A stretch of 64,000 nt of DNA, taken from Luteimonas sp. MC1572. Its GTDB lineage: Bacteria; Pseudomonadota; Gammaproteobacteria; Xanthomonadales; Xanthomonadaceae. Made by a program: the position numbers and the translations under genes. The DNA lies in contig NZ_CP067112.1 of NCBI RefSeq assembly GCF_016615815.1, positions 2,418,001-2,482,000 of the forward strand, written 5' to 3'. Below are positions 18,368 through 28,514 of this stretch, in pieces; within the stretch, counting starts at the first letter, position 1; every line of letters begins with the position of its first letter. The notes below the pieces were generated by a model that saw only the letters and a list, made by a program, of their open reading frames with translations, was not told where the DNA came from and ran no database searches.

Positions 18368-18458
18368 GTGGCCGCGAGGCCGTCGCGGGGAAGTCAAGGA
18401 GGAGGCATCCGCCGCAGGCGGATCCGGGGGACATGAGCCGCGACGGCCTCGCGGCCAC
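18368..18458 (-). repeat. Composite hairpin repeat, copy 2 (inverted)
   Basis: Perfect 21-bp inverted repeat arms (18368-18388 and 18438-18458). On the minus strand the interior reads CTCATGTCCCCCGG, an inner hairpin ATCCGCC-TGC-GGCGGAT, then CCTCCTCCTTGACTTC. The conserved core matches copy 1 while both stems differ in sequence yet stay paired. It lies just beyond the terminator of the RcnB-like gene. Confidence 0.85.
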
Positions 18459-18471
18459 CACGGGTTGCTCC

Positions 18472-18506
18472 AGAAAAAGAAGGGCGCGCCCTGAGGCGCG
18501 CCCTTG
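18472..18506 (-). terminator. Rho-independent terminator of the RcnB-like gene
   Basis: The minus strand has a perfect GC-rich stem of about 11 bp (AAGGGCGCGCC and partner, 18505-18480) followed after one base by TTTTT. It lies 19 nt after the stop codon. Confidence 0.9.
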
Positions 18507-18524
18507 GTTCAACCCTGACCGGAC

Positions 18525-19028
18525 TCAGCGGCCGAGGAAAACGTCGGCAATGATGCCGGTGGCCACCGCGACCAGCAGGAATTCGCCGGCATCGCTGCGC
18601 CGCCAGTGGTGGCCGCGCGGCGGATTGCGCAGGCCGTAGTGGCGATAGTCCTGGACCACGTAGGTGGGAGCGTAGCCGGCGTACTGGTAATGGCGGCCGC
18701 GGGCCCACGGCGGCGGACCGCGATGGCCGCGGTTGTGGTGCACCACCACCGGCGGACGGGACACATAGACCACGTGGTCGCGGTGGCCGTGGCCCTTGCC
18801 ATGGCCCTTGCCGTGACCCTTTCCATGCCCCTTGCCGCGGCGCGAATCGCGGTCGCGGCGGTAGTCGTCGCGGGCATAGCGGTCGTGGCCGTAGCCGCGG
18901 TCGTAGTCGCGGTCGTAACCGCGGTGATCGCCGCGGCGGTCGTGGTCGCGCGCCATCGCCGGAGCGGCGAACGCCGCGCCGAGCGCCAGCAGCAAGGTGG
19001 CCAGTGCAAGGTTCCTGGTGTGTTTCAT
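18525..19028 (-). CDS. RcnB-like periplasmic protein with His/Gly/Lys repeats
   Basis: A 167-residue secreted protein. A signal peptide ends near APAMA-RDH (about residue 26). Residues about 27-70 are a low-complexity R/D/Y/H region, and about 65-80 hold four GKGH repeats, a candidate metal-binding segment. The C-terminus (VQDYRHYGLRNPPRGHHWRR and then LLVAVATGIIADVFL) matches the RcnB family, periplasmic proteins that in E. coli influence nickel/cobalt homeostasis. A metal role is inference from family and His content. The gene has its own terminator and is divergent from ettA. Confidence 0.8.
   Translation of the reverse strand: MKHTRNLALATLLLALGAAFAAPAMARDHDRRGDHRGYDRDYDRGYGHDRYARDDYRRDRDSRRGKGHGKGHGKGHGKGHGHRDHVVYVSRPPVVVHHNRGHRGPPPWARGRHYQYAGYAPTYVVQDYRHYGLRNPPRGHHWRRSDAGEFLLVAVATGIIADVFLGR
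18789..18836 (-). repeat. Four tandem 12-bp repeats coding GKGH
   Basis: Four imperfect copies of the plus-strand unit ATGGCCCTTGCC (18789-18800, 18801-18812, 18813-18824, 18825-18836) lie inside the RcnB-like gene. Copy number could vary by replication slippage without breaking the frame. Confidence 0.85.
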
Positions 19029-19159
19029 CGCCGTCTCCCGTGGTTGTGGGATCGACTATCGGCAAAGCGGCCTGAACGGATGCCCTACCTGCGCGTTGGT
19101 CCCTCGGGGCCATTCAGATTCAGGCAAGCCCGCCCTCGGCGGGTCCCCGCACGGGCCGG

Positions 19160-19165
19160 TATAAT
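19160..19165 (+). promoter_or_regulatory. -10 box of ettA
   Basis: Consensus TATAAT lies 71 nt before the ettA ATG in the 208-bp divergent space with the RcnB-like gene. The -35 region is GC-rich and does not match. Confidence 0.5.
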
Positions 19166-19236
19166 CGCGCCATCCCCAGCCACTGATCCTGCCCGCGCAC
19201 CCGCGTGGGCGGCGGCGGCGTCGCACCGGAGCTTCC

Positions 19237-20898
<1,662 letters not shown>

Positions 20899-20900
20899 GC

Positions 20901-20944
20901 GCCAGCGGCTCTCCTTCCCCCGCCATGCGGGGGAAACCGCTGGC
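20901..20944 (+). other. Two-stem hairpin between ettA and pyrF
   Basis: An outer 8-bp stem (GCCAGCGG at 20901-20908 with CCGCTGGC at 20937-20944) encloses a 9-bp inner stem (TTCCCCCGC with GCGGGGGAA, loop CAT). No T tract follows, so it is not a standard terminator; it may stabilise or limit the ettA transcript. Confidence 0.6.
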
Positions 20945-20979
20945 ACGATGCCGGGCAGTGGCAGGATCGGGGTGACTTG

Positions 20980-21792
20980 ATGGGTTTCATGCAACAGCTG
21001 CGGCAGCGCTGGGCCACGTCCGGGTCGCTGGTCTGCGTCGGGCTGGATCCGGAGCCGGCGAAGTTTCCGGCGCGGTTCGCGGCTGACGACGATGCGGTAT
21101 TCGCGTTCTGCCGCGACATCGTCGACGCCACCGCGGAGTTCGCCTGTGCGTTCAAGCCGCAGATCGCGCATTTCGCGGCGCTCGGGTCCGAAGGCGCGCT
21201 TGAACGATTGATTGCGCACGTGCACGCGGCGCATCCGGGGATCCCGGTGATCCTCGATGCCAAGCGCGGCGACATCGGTTCCACCGCCGGGCGCTACGCC
21301 GTCGAAGCCTTCGGTCGCTTCGCCGCCGATGCGGTCACCGTGAACCCGTACCTCGGCGGCGATTCCCTGCAGCCCTTCCTCGACCACGCCGAACACGGCG
21401 TGGTGATCCTCTGCCGCACGTCCAACCCCGGTGCCGCCGACCTGCAGGACCTGCCGGTCGACGGGCGGCCGCTGTACCAGCACGTCGCCATGAAGGCGGC
21501 GCGCGAGTGGAACGGCCATGGCAACGTCGCGCTGGTGGTCGGCGCCACCTGGCCCGGGCAACTGGGCGAGGTGCGCGCCATCGTCGGCGACATGCCGCTG
21601 CTGGTGCCCGGCGTGGGTGCGCAGGGCGGAGACGTGGAAGCGGTGGTGCGCAACGGCCGCAGCGCCGATGGCACGGGCCTGCTGGTCAGTTCGTCGCGGG
21701 CGATCCTCTACGCCTCGGCCGGCGACGACTACGCGGCTGCAGCCGCGGACGCCGCGCGCGCGCTGCGCGACGCGATCAACCGCCACCGCTGA
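20980..21792 (+). CDS. pyrF: PyrF, orotidine 5'-phosphate decarboxylase (type 2)
   Basis: Decarboxylates OMP to UMP, the last step of pyrimidine synthesis. The 270-residue protein belongs to the longer type 2 family: SLVCVGLDPEPAKFP, the catalytic DAKRGDIGSTA (about 94-104), FGRFAADAVTVNPYLGGDS (shortened) and SSSRAILYAS near the C-terminus. The ATG at 20980 has GGGTG a few bases upstream; a TTG directly before it is possible. It converges on pncB with only 14 bp between. Confidence 0.95.
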   Translation: MGFMQQLRQRWATSGSLVCVGLDPEPAKFPARFAADDDAVFAFCRDIVDATAEFACAFKPQIAHFAALGSEGALERLIAHVHAAHPGIPVILDAKRGDIGSTAGRYAVEAFGRFAADAVTVNPYLGGDSLQPFLDHAEHGVVILCRTSNPGAADLQDLPVDGRPLYQHVAMKAAREWNGHGNVALVVGATWPGQLGEVRAIVGDMPLLVPGVGAQGGDVEAVVRNGRSADGTGLLVSSSRAILYASAGDDYAAAAADAARALRDAINRHR

Positions 21793-21806
21793 GCGCGGCG
21801 GCACGG

Positions 21807-22997
21807 TCAGCTGTCGCTGGCCGCCTCGGGCACCACGAACACCTGGCGCAGGTAGCGCAGGTAGCCGGCGTCATCGCACATGGTCTTGCCGGGCGAGTCG
21901 CTGAGCTTGGCCACCGGCTGGCCGTTGCAGCGGACCATCTTCAGCACGATCTGCAGCGGCGCCGGCCCGACGTCGTTGGTGAGGTTGGTGCCGATGCCGA
22001 ACGACATGCGGCAGCGGCCGCGGAAGTGCGCGTACAGCTGCATCACCAGGTCGATGTCGAGGCCATCGCTGAACACCAGCGTGCGCGTGCGCGGGTCGAT
22101 GCGCATGTCTTCCAGGTGGGCGAGGACGCGCTCGCCCCACTCCACCGGGTCGCCGGAATCGTGGCGCACGCCGTCGAACAGCTTGCAGAAGTACAGGTCG
22201 AAATCGCGCAGGAACGCGTCCAGGCCGATCACATCGGTCAGCGCGATGCCGAGGTCGCCGCCGTATTCGCGCGCCCAGCCGTCGAACGCGGCGACCTGCG
22301 AGTCGCGAAGCCGCGGCCCCAGCGCCTGGTGCGCCTGCAGCCATTCGTGCGCCATCGTGCCCTGCGGCACCAGCGCATGGCGGCGGGCAATGTCGACGTT
22401 GCTGGTGCCGGCGAACTTCACGCCCAGGCCGCGCGCCAGGTGCGGCACCAGGGTGTCGTGCCAGTCGCGCGAATAGCGGCGCCGGGTGCCGAAGTCGCTG
22501 ATGCGGCAGTCCTCGAAGCCGATCGCGGCGTTGATGCGCGCGAGCTTGGCGTCCAGCCGGCGCAGGCCCTCGACGGTCTCCGCCGGCCCGTATTCGGCGT
22601 GGAACCAGACCTCGTTGACGATCGCCAGCAGCGGCACCTCGAACAGGATGGTGTGCAGCCACGGCCCGCTGATGGTGAGTTCGATCTCGCCCGGCACCGC
22701 GTCCGACGCCCGCAGCCGCACGTGCTTGCGATCCAGCTGGAACAGCCCGAGGAAGTCCACGAAATCCGGCTTCATGAAACGCAGGCCGCGCATGTACTCG
22801 AGCTCGTCGGGGCCCAGGCGCAGCGCGCACAGCGCATCGATCTGCGCCGAGATCGCATCGATGTGCCGCGCCAGGTCGATGCCCGGCGTGCGGCACTTGA
22901 AGCGATACTCGGCATGCGCGGCCGGATGCTGGTGCAGCACCGCCTGCATCATGGTGAACTTGTAGAGGTCGGTGTCGAGCAGCGACTCGATGATCAC
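21807..22997 (-). CDS. pncB: PncB, nicotinate phosphoribosyltransferase
   Basis: Makes nicotinate mononucleotide from nicotinate and PRPP in NAD salvage. The 396-residue protein has [16 protein letters not shown] at the start, YRFKCRT, the DFGTRRRYS motif with the phospho-site region, [22 protein letters not shown] and [11 protein letters not shown]. The GTG start overlaps the preceding glycosyltransferase stop by 4 nt (GTGA), placing pncB at the end of a chain that begins with the T2SS genes. No functional link to secretion is apparent. Confidence 0.95.
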   Translation of the reverse strand: MIIESLLDTDLYKFTMMQAVLHQHPAAHAEYRFKCRTPGIDLARHIDAISAQIDALCALRLGPDELEYMRGLRFMKPDFVDFLGLFQLDRKHVRLRASDAVPGEIELTISGPWLHTILFEVPLLAIVNEVWFHAEYGPAETVEGLRRLDAKLARINAAIGFEDCRISDFGTRRRYSRDWHDTLVPHLARGLGVKFAGTSNVDIARRHALVPQGTMAHEWLQAHQALGPRLRDSQVAAFDGWAREYGGDLGIALTDVIGLDAFLRDFDLYFCKLFDGVRHDSGDPVEWGERVLAHLEDMRIDPRTRTLVFSDGLDIDLVMQLYAHFRGRCRMSFGIGTNLTNDVGPAPLQIVLKMVRCNGQPVAKLSDSPGKTMCDDAGYLRYLRQVFVVPEAASDS

Positions 22998-23905
22998 GGC
23001 GCGGCCACGCGCGCGTTGGCCATGAAGACGGCCGGCAGGCGCGAGGCCCAGTGCAGCCAGACCGCGCCCCACACCGCCGTGCGCACGAGCCACCCGCGCC
23101 GCGGTGCCTCGAAACGACGGAAATAGCGCCACAGGCCGCGGTGCTTGTGCCACTCCACGAACCCGGGGCGCGAGCGGGCGGAGACCCCGCGCACATGCAC
23201 CACGCGCACGTCGTTGGCGACCGCCACGGTGGCACCGGCCTCGCGCGCGCGGCGACAGAAGTCGAGGTCCTCGACATGCAGGCGATAGCCGGCGTCGAAG
23301 CCGTCGATACGCACGAACAGCGCGCGCGACAGCAGCATCAGCGCGCCCGACACCGCGTCGACCCGCTGCAGCACCTGCGCAGGATCGACCTCGACATCCA
23401 GCGGCCGGCCATGGCGCGCCTGCAGCGGCCCGCGCAGCATCGCCAGGAAATCGGGATCGTTGCGGCGCGCGGCGCCGTCGCGCACCCCGTCCTCATCGAC
23501 CAGGTCGGCGCCGAGCAGCACGTCGACTGCCGCTGCGCCAGCGGACGCGCCGGCGGATGCCTCAGCGCGGCCCAGCGCCTGCGCATGCGCCAGCAGCCGC
23601 GCCAGCGAGTCCGGCTCCAGCATGCAGTCGGGATTGACGAACGCCAGCCATGGCGCGGTGCTGTCCGCCGCGCCCTGGTTGCAGGCCACCGCGAAGCCGG
23701 GGTTGTCCGGGTTGGCGACGAAGCGCACGCGCGGATCGGCGAGCGCGTGGCGCTGCACCACGACCAGGGTGCCGTCGCTGGAGGCGTTGTCGACCACGCG
23801 GATCTCGGCCACCGCGGCCGCCGCGCGCAGGCGCGCCAGGCAGGCATCGATGGTGCCGGCGCTCTGGTGGCTGACGACGATGGCGGCGACGGCGGCGACG
23901 GTCAC
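22994..23905 (-). CDS. Family 2 glycosyltransferase
   Basis: A 303-residue GT-A-fold transferase resembling rhamnosyltransferases: [17 protein letters not shown] at the N-terminus, [11 protein letters not shown] (about 36), [20 protein letters not shown] (the NDP-sugar/metal loop, about 89), [21 protein letters not shown] and [15 protein letters not shown]. The C-terminus (about 275-295) is hydrophobic and may touch the membrane. It starts with GTG overlapping the stop of the upstream glycosyltransferase-like gene by 4 nt. The acceptor is unknown; a cell-surface polysaccharide is the default inference. Confidence 0.88.
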   Translation of the reverse strand: MTVAAVAAIVVSHQSAGTIDACLARLRAAAAVAEIRVVDNASSDGTLVVVQRHALADPRVRFVANPDNPGFAVACNQGAADSTAPWLAFVNPDCMLEPDSLARLLAHAQALGRAEASAGASAGAAAVDVLLGADLVDEDGVRDGAARRNDPDFLAMLRGPLQARHGRPLDVEVDPAQVLQRVDAVSGALMLLSRALFVRIDGFDAGYRLHVEDLDFCRRAREAGATVAVANDVRVVHVRGVSARSRPGFVEWHKHRGLWRYFRRFEAPRRGWLVRTAVWGAVWLHWASRLPAVFMANARVAAP

Positions 23906-24807
23906 GCCTCCGCCCGCTGGCCCGTGGTGTCCGAAGCGGGCGGCGCGCCCACCGCGCCAACGGCCTGCGCGGCCACGAACAGCTCGCGCTGTGCCGGAGG
24001 CTCCAGGCCTTCAAGCCGGCGGCCCAGCGCCGCGCGCTCGGCGTGCAGCGGGTCGTGCATCAGGAATTCGGCGAGCCGCGAATGCCAGCGCGGCCAGCGC
24101 GCGGCGAGCGCGTCGAGATCGCCGTCGGCCGGGCCACCCTCGCCGCCGCGCGCGACGAACGCGGTTTCACACAGCGCGTTGCGCCAGCCGAGGCCGGACA
24201 TGCGCAGCGACAGGTCGATCAGCGCCGCGTACCACGACGCGTAGCTCGCGGAATCCAGCCCGCCGGCACGGCGGCGTGCGCGACCGCGCAGGTACACGGC
24301 ATGGTCCACCGCGGCGGGCAACTCCGCGTGCACCGGCGCCATGCCCTCGGCGGCACGCGACAGACGCCCGAGTTCGTGGTCGTCGGGCAGCGCGGAGACC
24401 TCGCCGCTGCGCGGCCAGGCGGCGGTCTCGCCGGCATTGCACCAGGGCGTCGCGGTGGCGATGGAAGGATCGCGCGCGGCGCAGGCCGCAAGCTGCCGCG
24501 CCCAGCCCGGCGCAGGCACGGCGTCGGCGGCCAGCACGATCACGTCGTCGTCGCCGCACGCGGCCAGGGCCTGGTCGATGTGCGCCACTTCGCCCAGGCG
24601 CCGCTGGCGGCGCGTGTATTCCGCCTGCAGGCGGGTGCGCGCCAGCCACCGTTCGATGATGGCGAGGCCGCGTGGTCCGGCCTGTGCGTCGTCGGCCAGC
24701 CACACCCGCGTTCCGGCGGGCGTGCCCGCCTCCAGCGCCGCGAGGCAGGCATCGAGCGCGTCGTCGTCGACCGCGACCGGCAGCAGCACGACCGGGAGTT
24801 CAGCCAT
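23902..24807 (-). CDS. Glycosyltransferase family 2-like protein
   Basis: A 301-residue protein with weaker family 2 features: VVLLPVAVDDDALDACLAAL at the start, VWLADDAQAGPRG, DVIVLAADAVPAPGWARQL (DxD-like position is ADA, not DxD) and a Trp/Arg-rich middle (ASYASWYAALIDLSLRM, WRNALCETAFVARGG). The ATG at 24807 is preferred; a GTG at 24816 adds three residues. It starts 24 nt after the secretin gene and overlaps the next glycosyltransferase by 4 nt. The altered metal motif leaves catalytic activity uncertain. Confidence 0.7.
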   Translation of the reverse strand: MAELPVVLLPVAVDDDALDACLAALEAGTPAGTRVWLADDAQAGPRGLAIIERWLARTRLQAEYTRRQRRLGEVAHIDQALAACGDDDVIVLAADAVPAPGWARQLAACAARDPSIATATPWCNAGETAAWPRSGEVSALPDDHELGRLSRAAEGMAPVHAELPAAVDHAVYLRGRARRRAGGLDSASYASWYAALIDLSLRMSGLGWRNALCETAFVARGGEGGPADGDLDALAARWPRWHSRLAEFLMHDPLHAERAALGRRLEGLEPPAQRELFVAAQAVGAVGAPPASDTTGQRAEA

Positions 24808-24831
24808 GCCGGCCACCGACGTGGGCCATGC

Positions 24832-27060
24832 TCAGTCGCGTGACCGGTTGAGCGGCTCCAGCGCGCGGAAGCGACGGCCGTATTCGTCGGTCAGGTCGCG
24901 CGCGTCCTGCTGGTTGCGCACCAGGGTCGGCGTCATCAGCACGATGACTTCGCTGCGCGTGGTATTGGAGCTCTGCCGCCCGAACAATCCGCCGAGCACC
25001 GGGATGCGGCTCAGGCCCGGGAAGCCAAGGGAACCACGCGTGGTGCTGTCCTGGATCAGTCCGGCCAGCATCACCGTGTCGCCGCTCTGGACGATGGCGT
25101 TGGTCTTCAGGCGGCGCGTGTCGATGCGCACGTTGCCGTTCTGGTCGGGCTGGCTGCCGGGGCTGCTGACCTCCTGGACGATGTCCAGGAACACGGTGCC
25201 GTCCTTGGTGACGCGCGGGCGCACCTTGAGGATGGTGCCGGTGTCGAGGTACTGCACCTGGCTGTAGGAGCTGTCGCCGCCGAAACCGGGGTTGACGGTC
25301 ACCGACGAGATCGGGATGCGGCTGCCGACGTTGAGCGTGGCTTCGTAGTTGTTGCGCACCATCACCGACGGCGTCTGCAGCATCTGCACGTCGCTGACTT
25401 CGTCGAGCGCGCTGATGATGGCCGCGGCGTTGCGGCCGAGGAAGGTCCAAGCCAGGCCGGGGGCCACGCCGCCGGTCTGCGAGCCCGTGACGTTGCCGGC
25501 GATCGCGCTCCAGGTCTCGCGGCCCACGGCGCTGGGCAGGCCGGCATCGGTCACCGCACGTTCGAAGAACCAGTTGACGCCGTAGCTCAGGTCGCCGCTG
25601 AGCGTGACCTCGACCACCTGCGCCTCGATGTGCACCTGCAGCGGCATGATGTCCAGGCGATCGATGACCTGCCGGATGGAACGCCAGGCTTGCCCGGTGG
25701 AGCGCACCAGCAGGGTGTTGGTCTCGTCGACCGCCGACACGCCGACCTTGTCGCCGTCGACTTCAAGCGTCACCGCGGCATTGCCGCCGGTGCGCTCGCC
25801 GAGCGACAGCGAACCGCTGCCCAGCCCGCCGCCGCCACCGCTGTCGCCGCCGCCGCCACTGTACGGGTCCCTACCGACCCGCGCGGAACTGCCGCCATCC
25901 ATGCCGCCGTCGCTGATCTCGGTGGACTCCAGGCCCGGCATCAGCGAGGCGCCACCGCGGCCGCCCGAACTGCCGCCGCGGCTGCCATAGACTTCCGACA
26001 GGCGTTCGGCCAGGTCCTTGGCGGTGATGTACTTGAGCTCGTAGGAGAACAGCTGCACGCCGCCGCCGGCGCCGTCGATGCGCTCGATCCACTGCTCGAT
26101 CTGGTCCAGGTACTCGGGCTGCGAAGTGATCACCAGCACCGAGTTGGCGCCTTCCAGCGGCATGAAGCGGAACATGCCCGCCACAGGCGACTTGCTCTGC
26201 TCGCCGAACACCGTTTCGAGATCGCTGACGACCTGCGCCGCCTTGCCGGCGACCAGCGGGAACACGCCCACCGACATGCCCGACAGCCAGTCGACATCGA
26301 AGATCTCGATGGTGCGCAGGTAGTTCTCGAGTTCCTGGCGCGTGCCGGCGATGGTGATGACGTTGCGGCCGGAATCCACGCTGACGATGGCGTTGGCGCG
26401 CGCGTAGGGCTTGAGCACCTTCTCCATCTCGGCCGCGGAGATGTAGCGCAGCGGCACCACGCGCGACTCGAAGCCGCGCGCGCCCGCCGCCGAGCCGGTG
26501 CGCGGCGCGACCGCGCCGCTCGCCATGGCCTGGTCGGCGCCGACGATGTTGTAGCGGCCGTCGGCATAGATCATGCGGGCGTTGTTCCAGCCCAGCACCA
26601 TCTCCAGCAGGCTCAGCGCCTGCGCCGGGCTGACGGTCTTGGGCGTGGCCAGCGTCACCGTGCCCTGCACGCCCGGTGCGATCACGTAGTTCTGCCCGAG
26701 CATGTCGCCGAGGATCACCTTGATCACCGCGTGCAGCGATTCGCCTTCGAAGTTGAAGGTCGCCTCGCCGGTGCTGCCGGACAGGTTGGGCGGCGCGGAC
26801 CGCGCTACCGACTGGTTGATGACGTGGCCGCTGCCGCGGTGGAGCTGGGCGCGCGGACCGTCGGGCAGCGCCTCTTCCTGGATGCCGTCGGCAGTTGCGG
26901 CCGCATCGCGCGGCACTCCGCCGACCTGCATGACCGGCATGGGCACCTGTGCATCGCGGCGCACGGTCGGGGCCGGCACCGAGGCGCAGGCGACAAGGAC
27001 TGTGGCGAGGAACGCCACGAGCGCGGACTTGAGGATCGAGGTCGGGGTCATCGGCTGCAT
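24832..27060 (-). CDS. gspD: GspD/XpsD, type II secretion outer membrane secretin
   Basis: Forms the outer membrane channel of the T2SS. It is 742 residues with a lipoprotein signal (lipobox LVAC near residue 25), as known for Xanthomonas XpsD. N0-N3 ring domains occupy about 90-440 (FEGESLHAVIKVIL, VVPLRYISAAEMEKVL, NVITIAGTRQELENYL, FSYELKYITAKDLAERL). A Gly/Ser-rich insert (about 335-400) lies within N3. The secretin domain (about 480-715) has VEVTLSGDLSYGVNWF, LQTPSVMVRNNYEA and SEVIVLMTPTLV. It is the last T2SS gene and starts 1 nt after gspN. Confidence 0.96.
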   Translation of the reverse strand: MQPMTPTSILKSALVAFLATVLVACASVPAPTVRRDAQVPMPVMQVGGVPRDAAATADGIQEEALPDGPRAQLHRGSGHVINQSVARSAPPNLSGSTGEATFNFEGESLHAVIKVILGDMLGQNYVIAPGVQGTVTLATPKTVSPAQALSLLEMVLGWNNARMIYADGRYNIVGADQAMASGAVAPRTGSAAGARGFESRVVPLRYISAAEMEKVLKPYARANAIVSVDSGRNVITIAGTRQELENYLRTIEIFDVDWLSGMSVGVFPLVAGKAAQVVSDLETVFGEQSKSPVAGMFRFMPLEGANSVLVITSQPEYLDQIEQWIERIDGAGGGVQLFSYELKYITAKDLAERLSEVYGSRGGSSGGRGGASLMPGLESTEISDGGMDGGSSARVGRDPYSGGGGDSGGGGGLGSGSLSLGERTGGNAAVTLEVDGDKVGVSAVDETNTLLVRSTGQAWRSIRQVIDRLDIMPLQVHIEAQVVEVTLSGDLSYGVNWFFERAVTDAGLPSAVGRETWSAIAGNVTGSQTGGVAPGLAWTFLGRNAAAIISALDEVSDVQMLQTPSVMVRNNYEATLNVGSRIPISSVTVNPGFGGDSSYSQVQYLDTGTILKVRPRVTKDGTVFLDIVQEVSSPGSQPDQNGNVRIDTRRLKTNAIVQSGDTVMLAGLIQDSTTRGSLGFPGLSRIPVLGGLFGRQSSNTTRSEVIVLMTPTLVRNQQDARDLTDEYGRRFRALEPLNRSRD

Positions 27061-27061
27061 T

Positions 27062-27892
27062 CTAGGGAGTCTGGGCCGGCGGCGTGCCGTTCTGGGCCTG
27101 CTCGCGCAGGCGCGCGCGGCGGGCTTCGATTCGCTGGCGGATCGCCTCCACCTGGGCATCCGGCGTCTGCACGCTGGGTTCGGGCGCGGGCTCCGCCTGC
27201 GCGGCCTGCCCGGCCTGCCCGGCCTGCGGCACGTTGACCTGGGTGGGCGCGGGCGAGCTGGACGTGGTCACCACCACCGGGCGGTTGCCGTTGGCGGACC
27301 CGGGCGCGGCCGCGGGCGCGGCGGGCGCTGCACCAGGCGTGGATGCAATTGGGGCAGGCGGCGGCGCTGCCATCGCGGTGGGTGCCTGGCCGCCGGTGCC
27401 GTCGAACACCCGCAGCTCCAGGGTGCGGTCGCCTTCGGGCCCGCTGAACACGGCGCTGCGCGCGGCCACCGAGGCCAGCCGCCAGCCGGGCGCGGATTCG
27501 GGCGCGTCGCCGACGCGCAGGCGCACCGGCTCGCCGCCGCTTCCGGGCTGCACGATCGCCATCTCCAAACCTGGCGCCAGCAGCACGCTGGTCAACACGA
27601 ACTCGAATTCGGCCGGTTGCTCTTCACCTTCGGGGTTGATGAAGAACGGCTGCGGCCGGCGGTCGGCGGTGAACAGCGGTCGGTCACCGATCGCTGCATA
27701 CAGCGGCAACTCGCCGAGGCGATCCTCGCCAGGCTCGACCGCGGCGGGCAGCGCCTGTACCAGCGCGGGATCAGGCGGCAGGCGCTCGATGCGCCCGCCC
27801 AGGCCGAACAGCCCGAGCACCCACAGCGCCAGCGCCCACAGCGCTACGCCGCCGAGCATCCAGGTACGCGCGCCGGCGGTCTCAGCGCGCAT
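27062..27892 (-). CDS. gspN: XpsN (GspN/GspC-like), inner membrane link to the secretin
   Basis: A 276-residue bitopic protein. A single membrane segment lies near the N-terminus (about 12-31, MLGGVALWALALWVLGLF). The periplasmic part holds an HR-like domain (about 85-165: FVLTSVLLAPGLEMAIVQPG, VRLRVGDAP, ELRVFDG), then a long Ala/Pro/Gln-rich tail ending in an Arg-rich helix (EAIRQRIEARRARLREQ). In Xanthomonas XpsN performs the GspC-type role of connecting platform proteins to XpsD. It overlaps gspM by 11 nt. Confidence 0.85.
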   Translation of the reverse strand: MRAETAGARTWMLGGVALWALALWVLGLFGLGGRIERLPPDPALVQALPAAVEPGEDRLGELPLYAAIGDRPLFTADRRPQPFFINPEGEEQPAEFEFVLTSVLLAPGLEMAIVQPGSGGEPVRLRVGDAPESAPGWRLASVAARSAVFSGPEGDRTLELRVFDGTGGQAPTAMAAPPPAPIASTPGAAPAAPAAAPGSANGNRPVVVTTSSSPAPTQVNVPQAGQAGQAAQAEPAPEPSVQTPDAQVEAIRQRIEARRARLREQAQNGTPPAQTP

Positions 27893-28514
27893 TGCCGCCC
27901 TCCGCGCGTGCCGGTGCGGCGGGCTGCGCCCGCAGGTAGCCGTAGAGGTCGAAGGTCACGTCCAGCCCCGACCCCTGTCCTCCAGTGCCGCCGGCGGCGA
28001 AGAACTGGCGCTGCACCAGTACGTTGAGGTTGTCGACGAACAGCCGCGGCGAGCCGCTCTCCAGCGAGTGCAGCACCGCGGCGAGTTCGGGATTGCCGCA
28101 GCGCAGGCGCACCTGCACCACCGCGCGCGGAAAACGCCCCTGGCGCGGGTCGGTCATCGGCGAGCGATTGCTGATCGCGCAGCTGCGGTTGCCGGGGCTC
28201 GCCTCGGCCACCGCGGTTTCCAGGCGCTGCACCAGCGCCGCGATGGCGAGCTCGGTGCTGCGCTCGGCCATGAAACCGGGCACGCGCTCGGCCAGCGCCT
28301 GCGCCTCCGCAAGCCTGGCCTGCACTTCCGGCGCCTGCTCGAGTTCCATGCGCACGCGCACGTCGCGTTCCTGCAGGGACGCGATGCGCGCGCCCACTTC
28401 CTGCATCGGTGCCGTCCACCACGGATGCACCAGCACCAGGTAGGCCAGCGCCAGCACCGCCGCCAGGATCGCCAGCGCCAACCAGCGGTCGCGGTCAGGG
28501 ATTGCTTCGCGCAT
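27882..28514 (-). CDS. gspM: GspM/XpsM, type II secretion platform protein
   Basis: A 210-residue inner membrane protein: short cytoplasmic N-terminus, one transmembrane helix (about 11-28, WLALAILAAVLALAYLVLV), a coiled region (QEVGARIASLQERDVRVRM) and a C-terminal ferredoxin-like domain ending FDLYGYLRAQ. GspM dimerises with GspL. The ATG at 28514 gives a 20-nt overlap with gspL; the downstream gspN overlaps its stop by 11 nt. Identification is mainly by position and topology, as this family is poorly conserved. Confidence 0.85.
   Translation of the reverse strand: MREAIPDRDRWLALAILAAVLALAYLVLVHPWWTAPMQEVGARIASLQERDVRVRMELEQAPEVQARLAEAQALAERVPGFMAERSTELAIAALVQRLETAVAEASPGNRSCAISNRSPMTDPRQGRFPRAVVQVRLRCGNPELAAVLHSLESGSPRLFVDNLNVLVQRQFFAAGGTGGQGSGLDVTFDLYGYLRAQPAAPARAEGGNAR

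Noticed and set aside
20901..20944. Rho-independent terminator after ettA
   Set aside because: The hairpin is strong but no T tract follows, so it is listed only as a hairpin.
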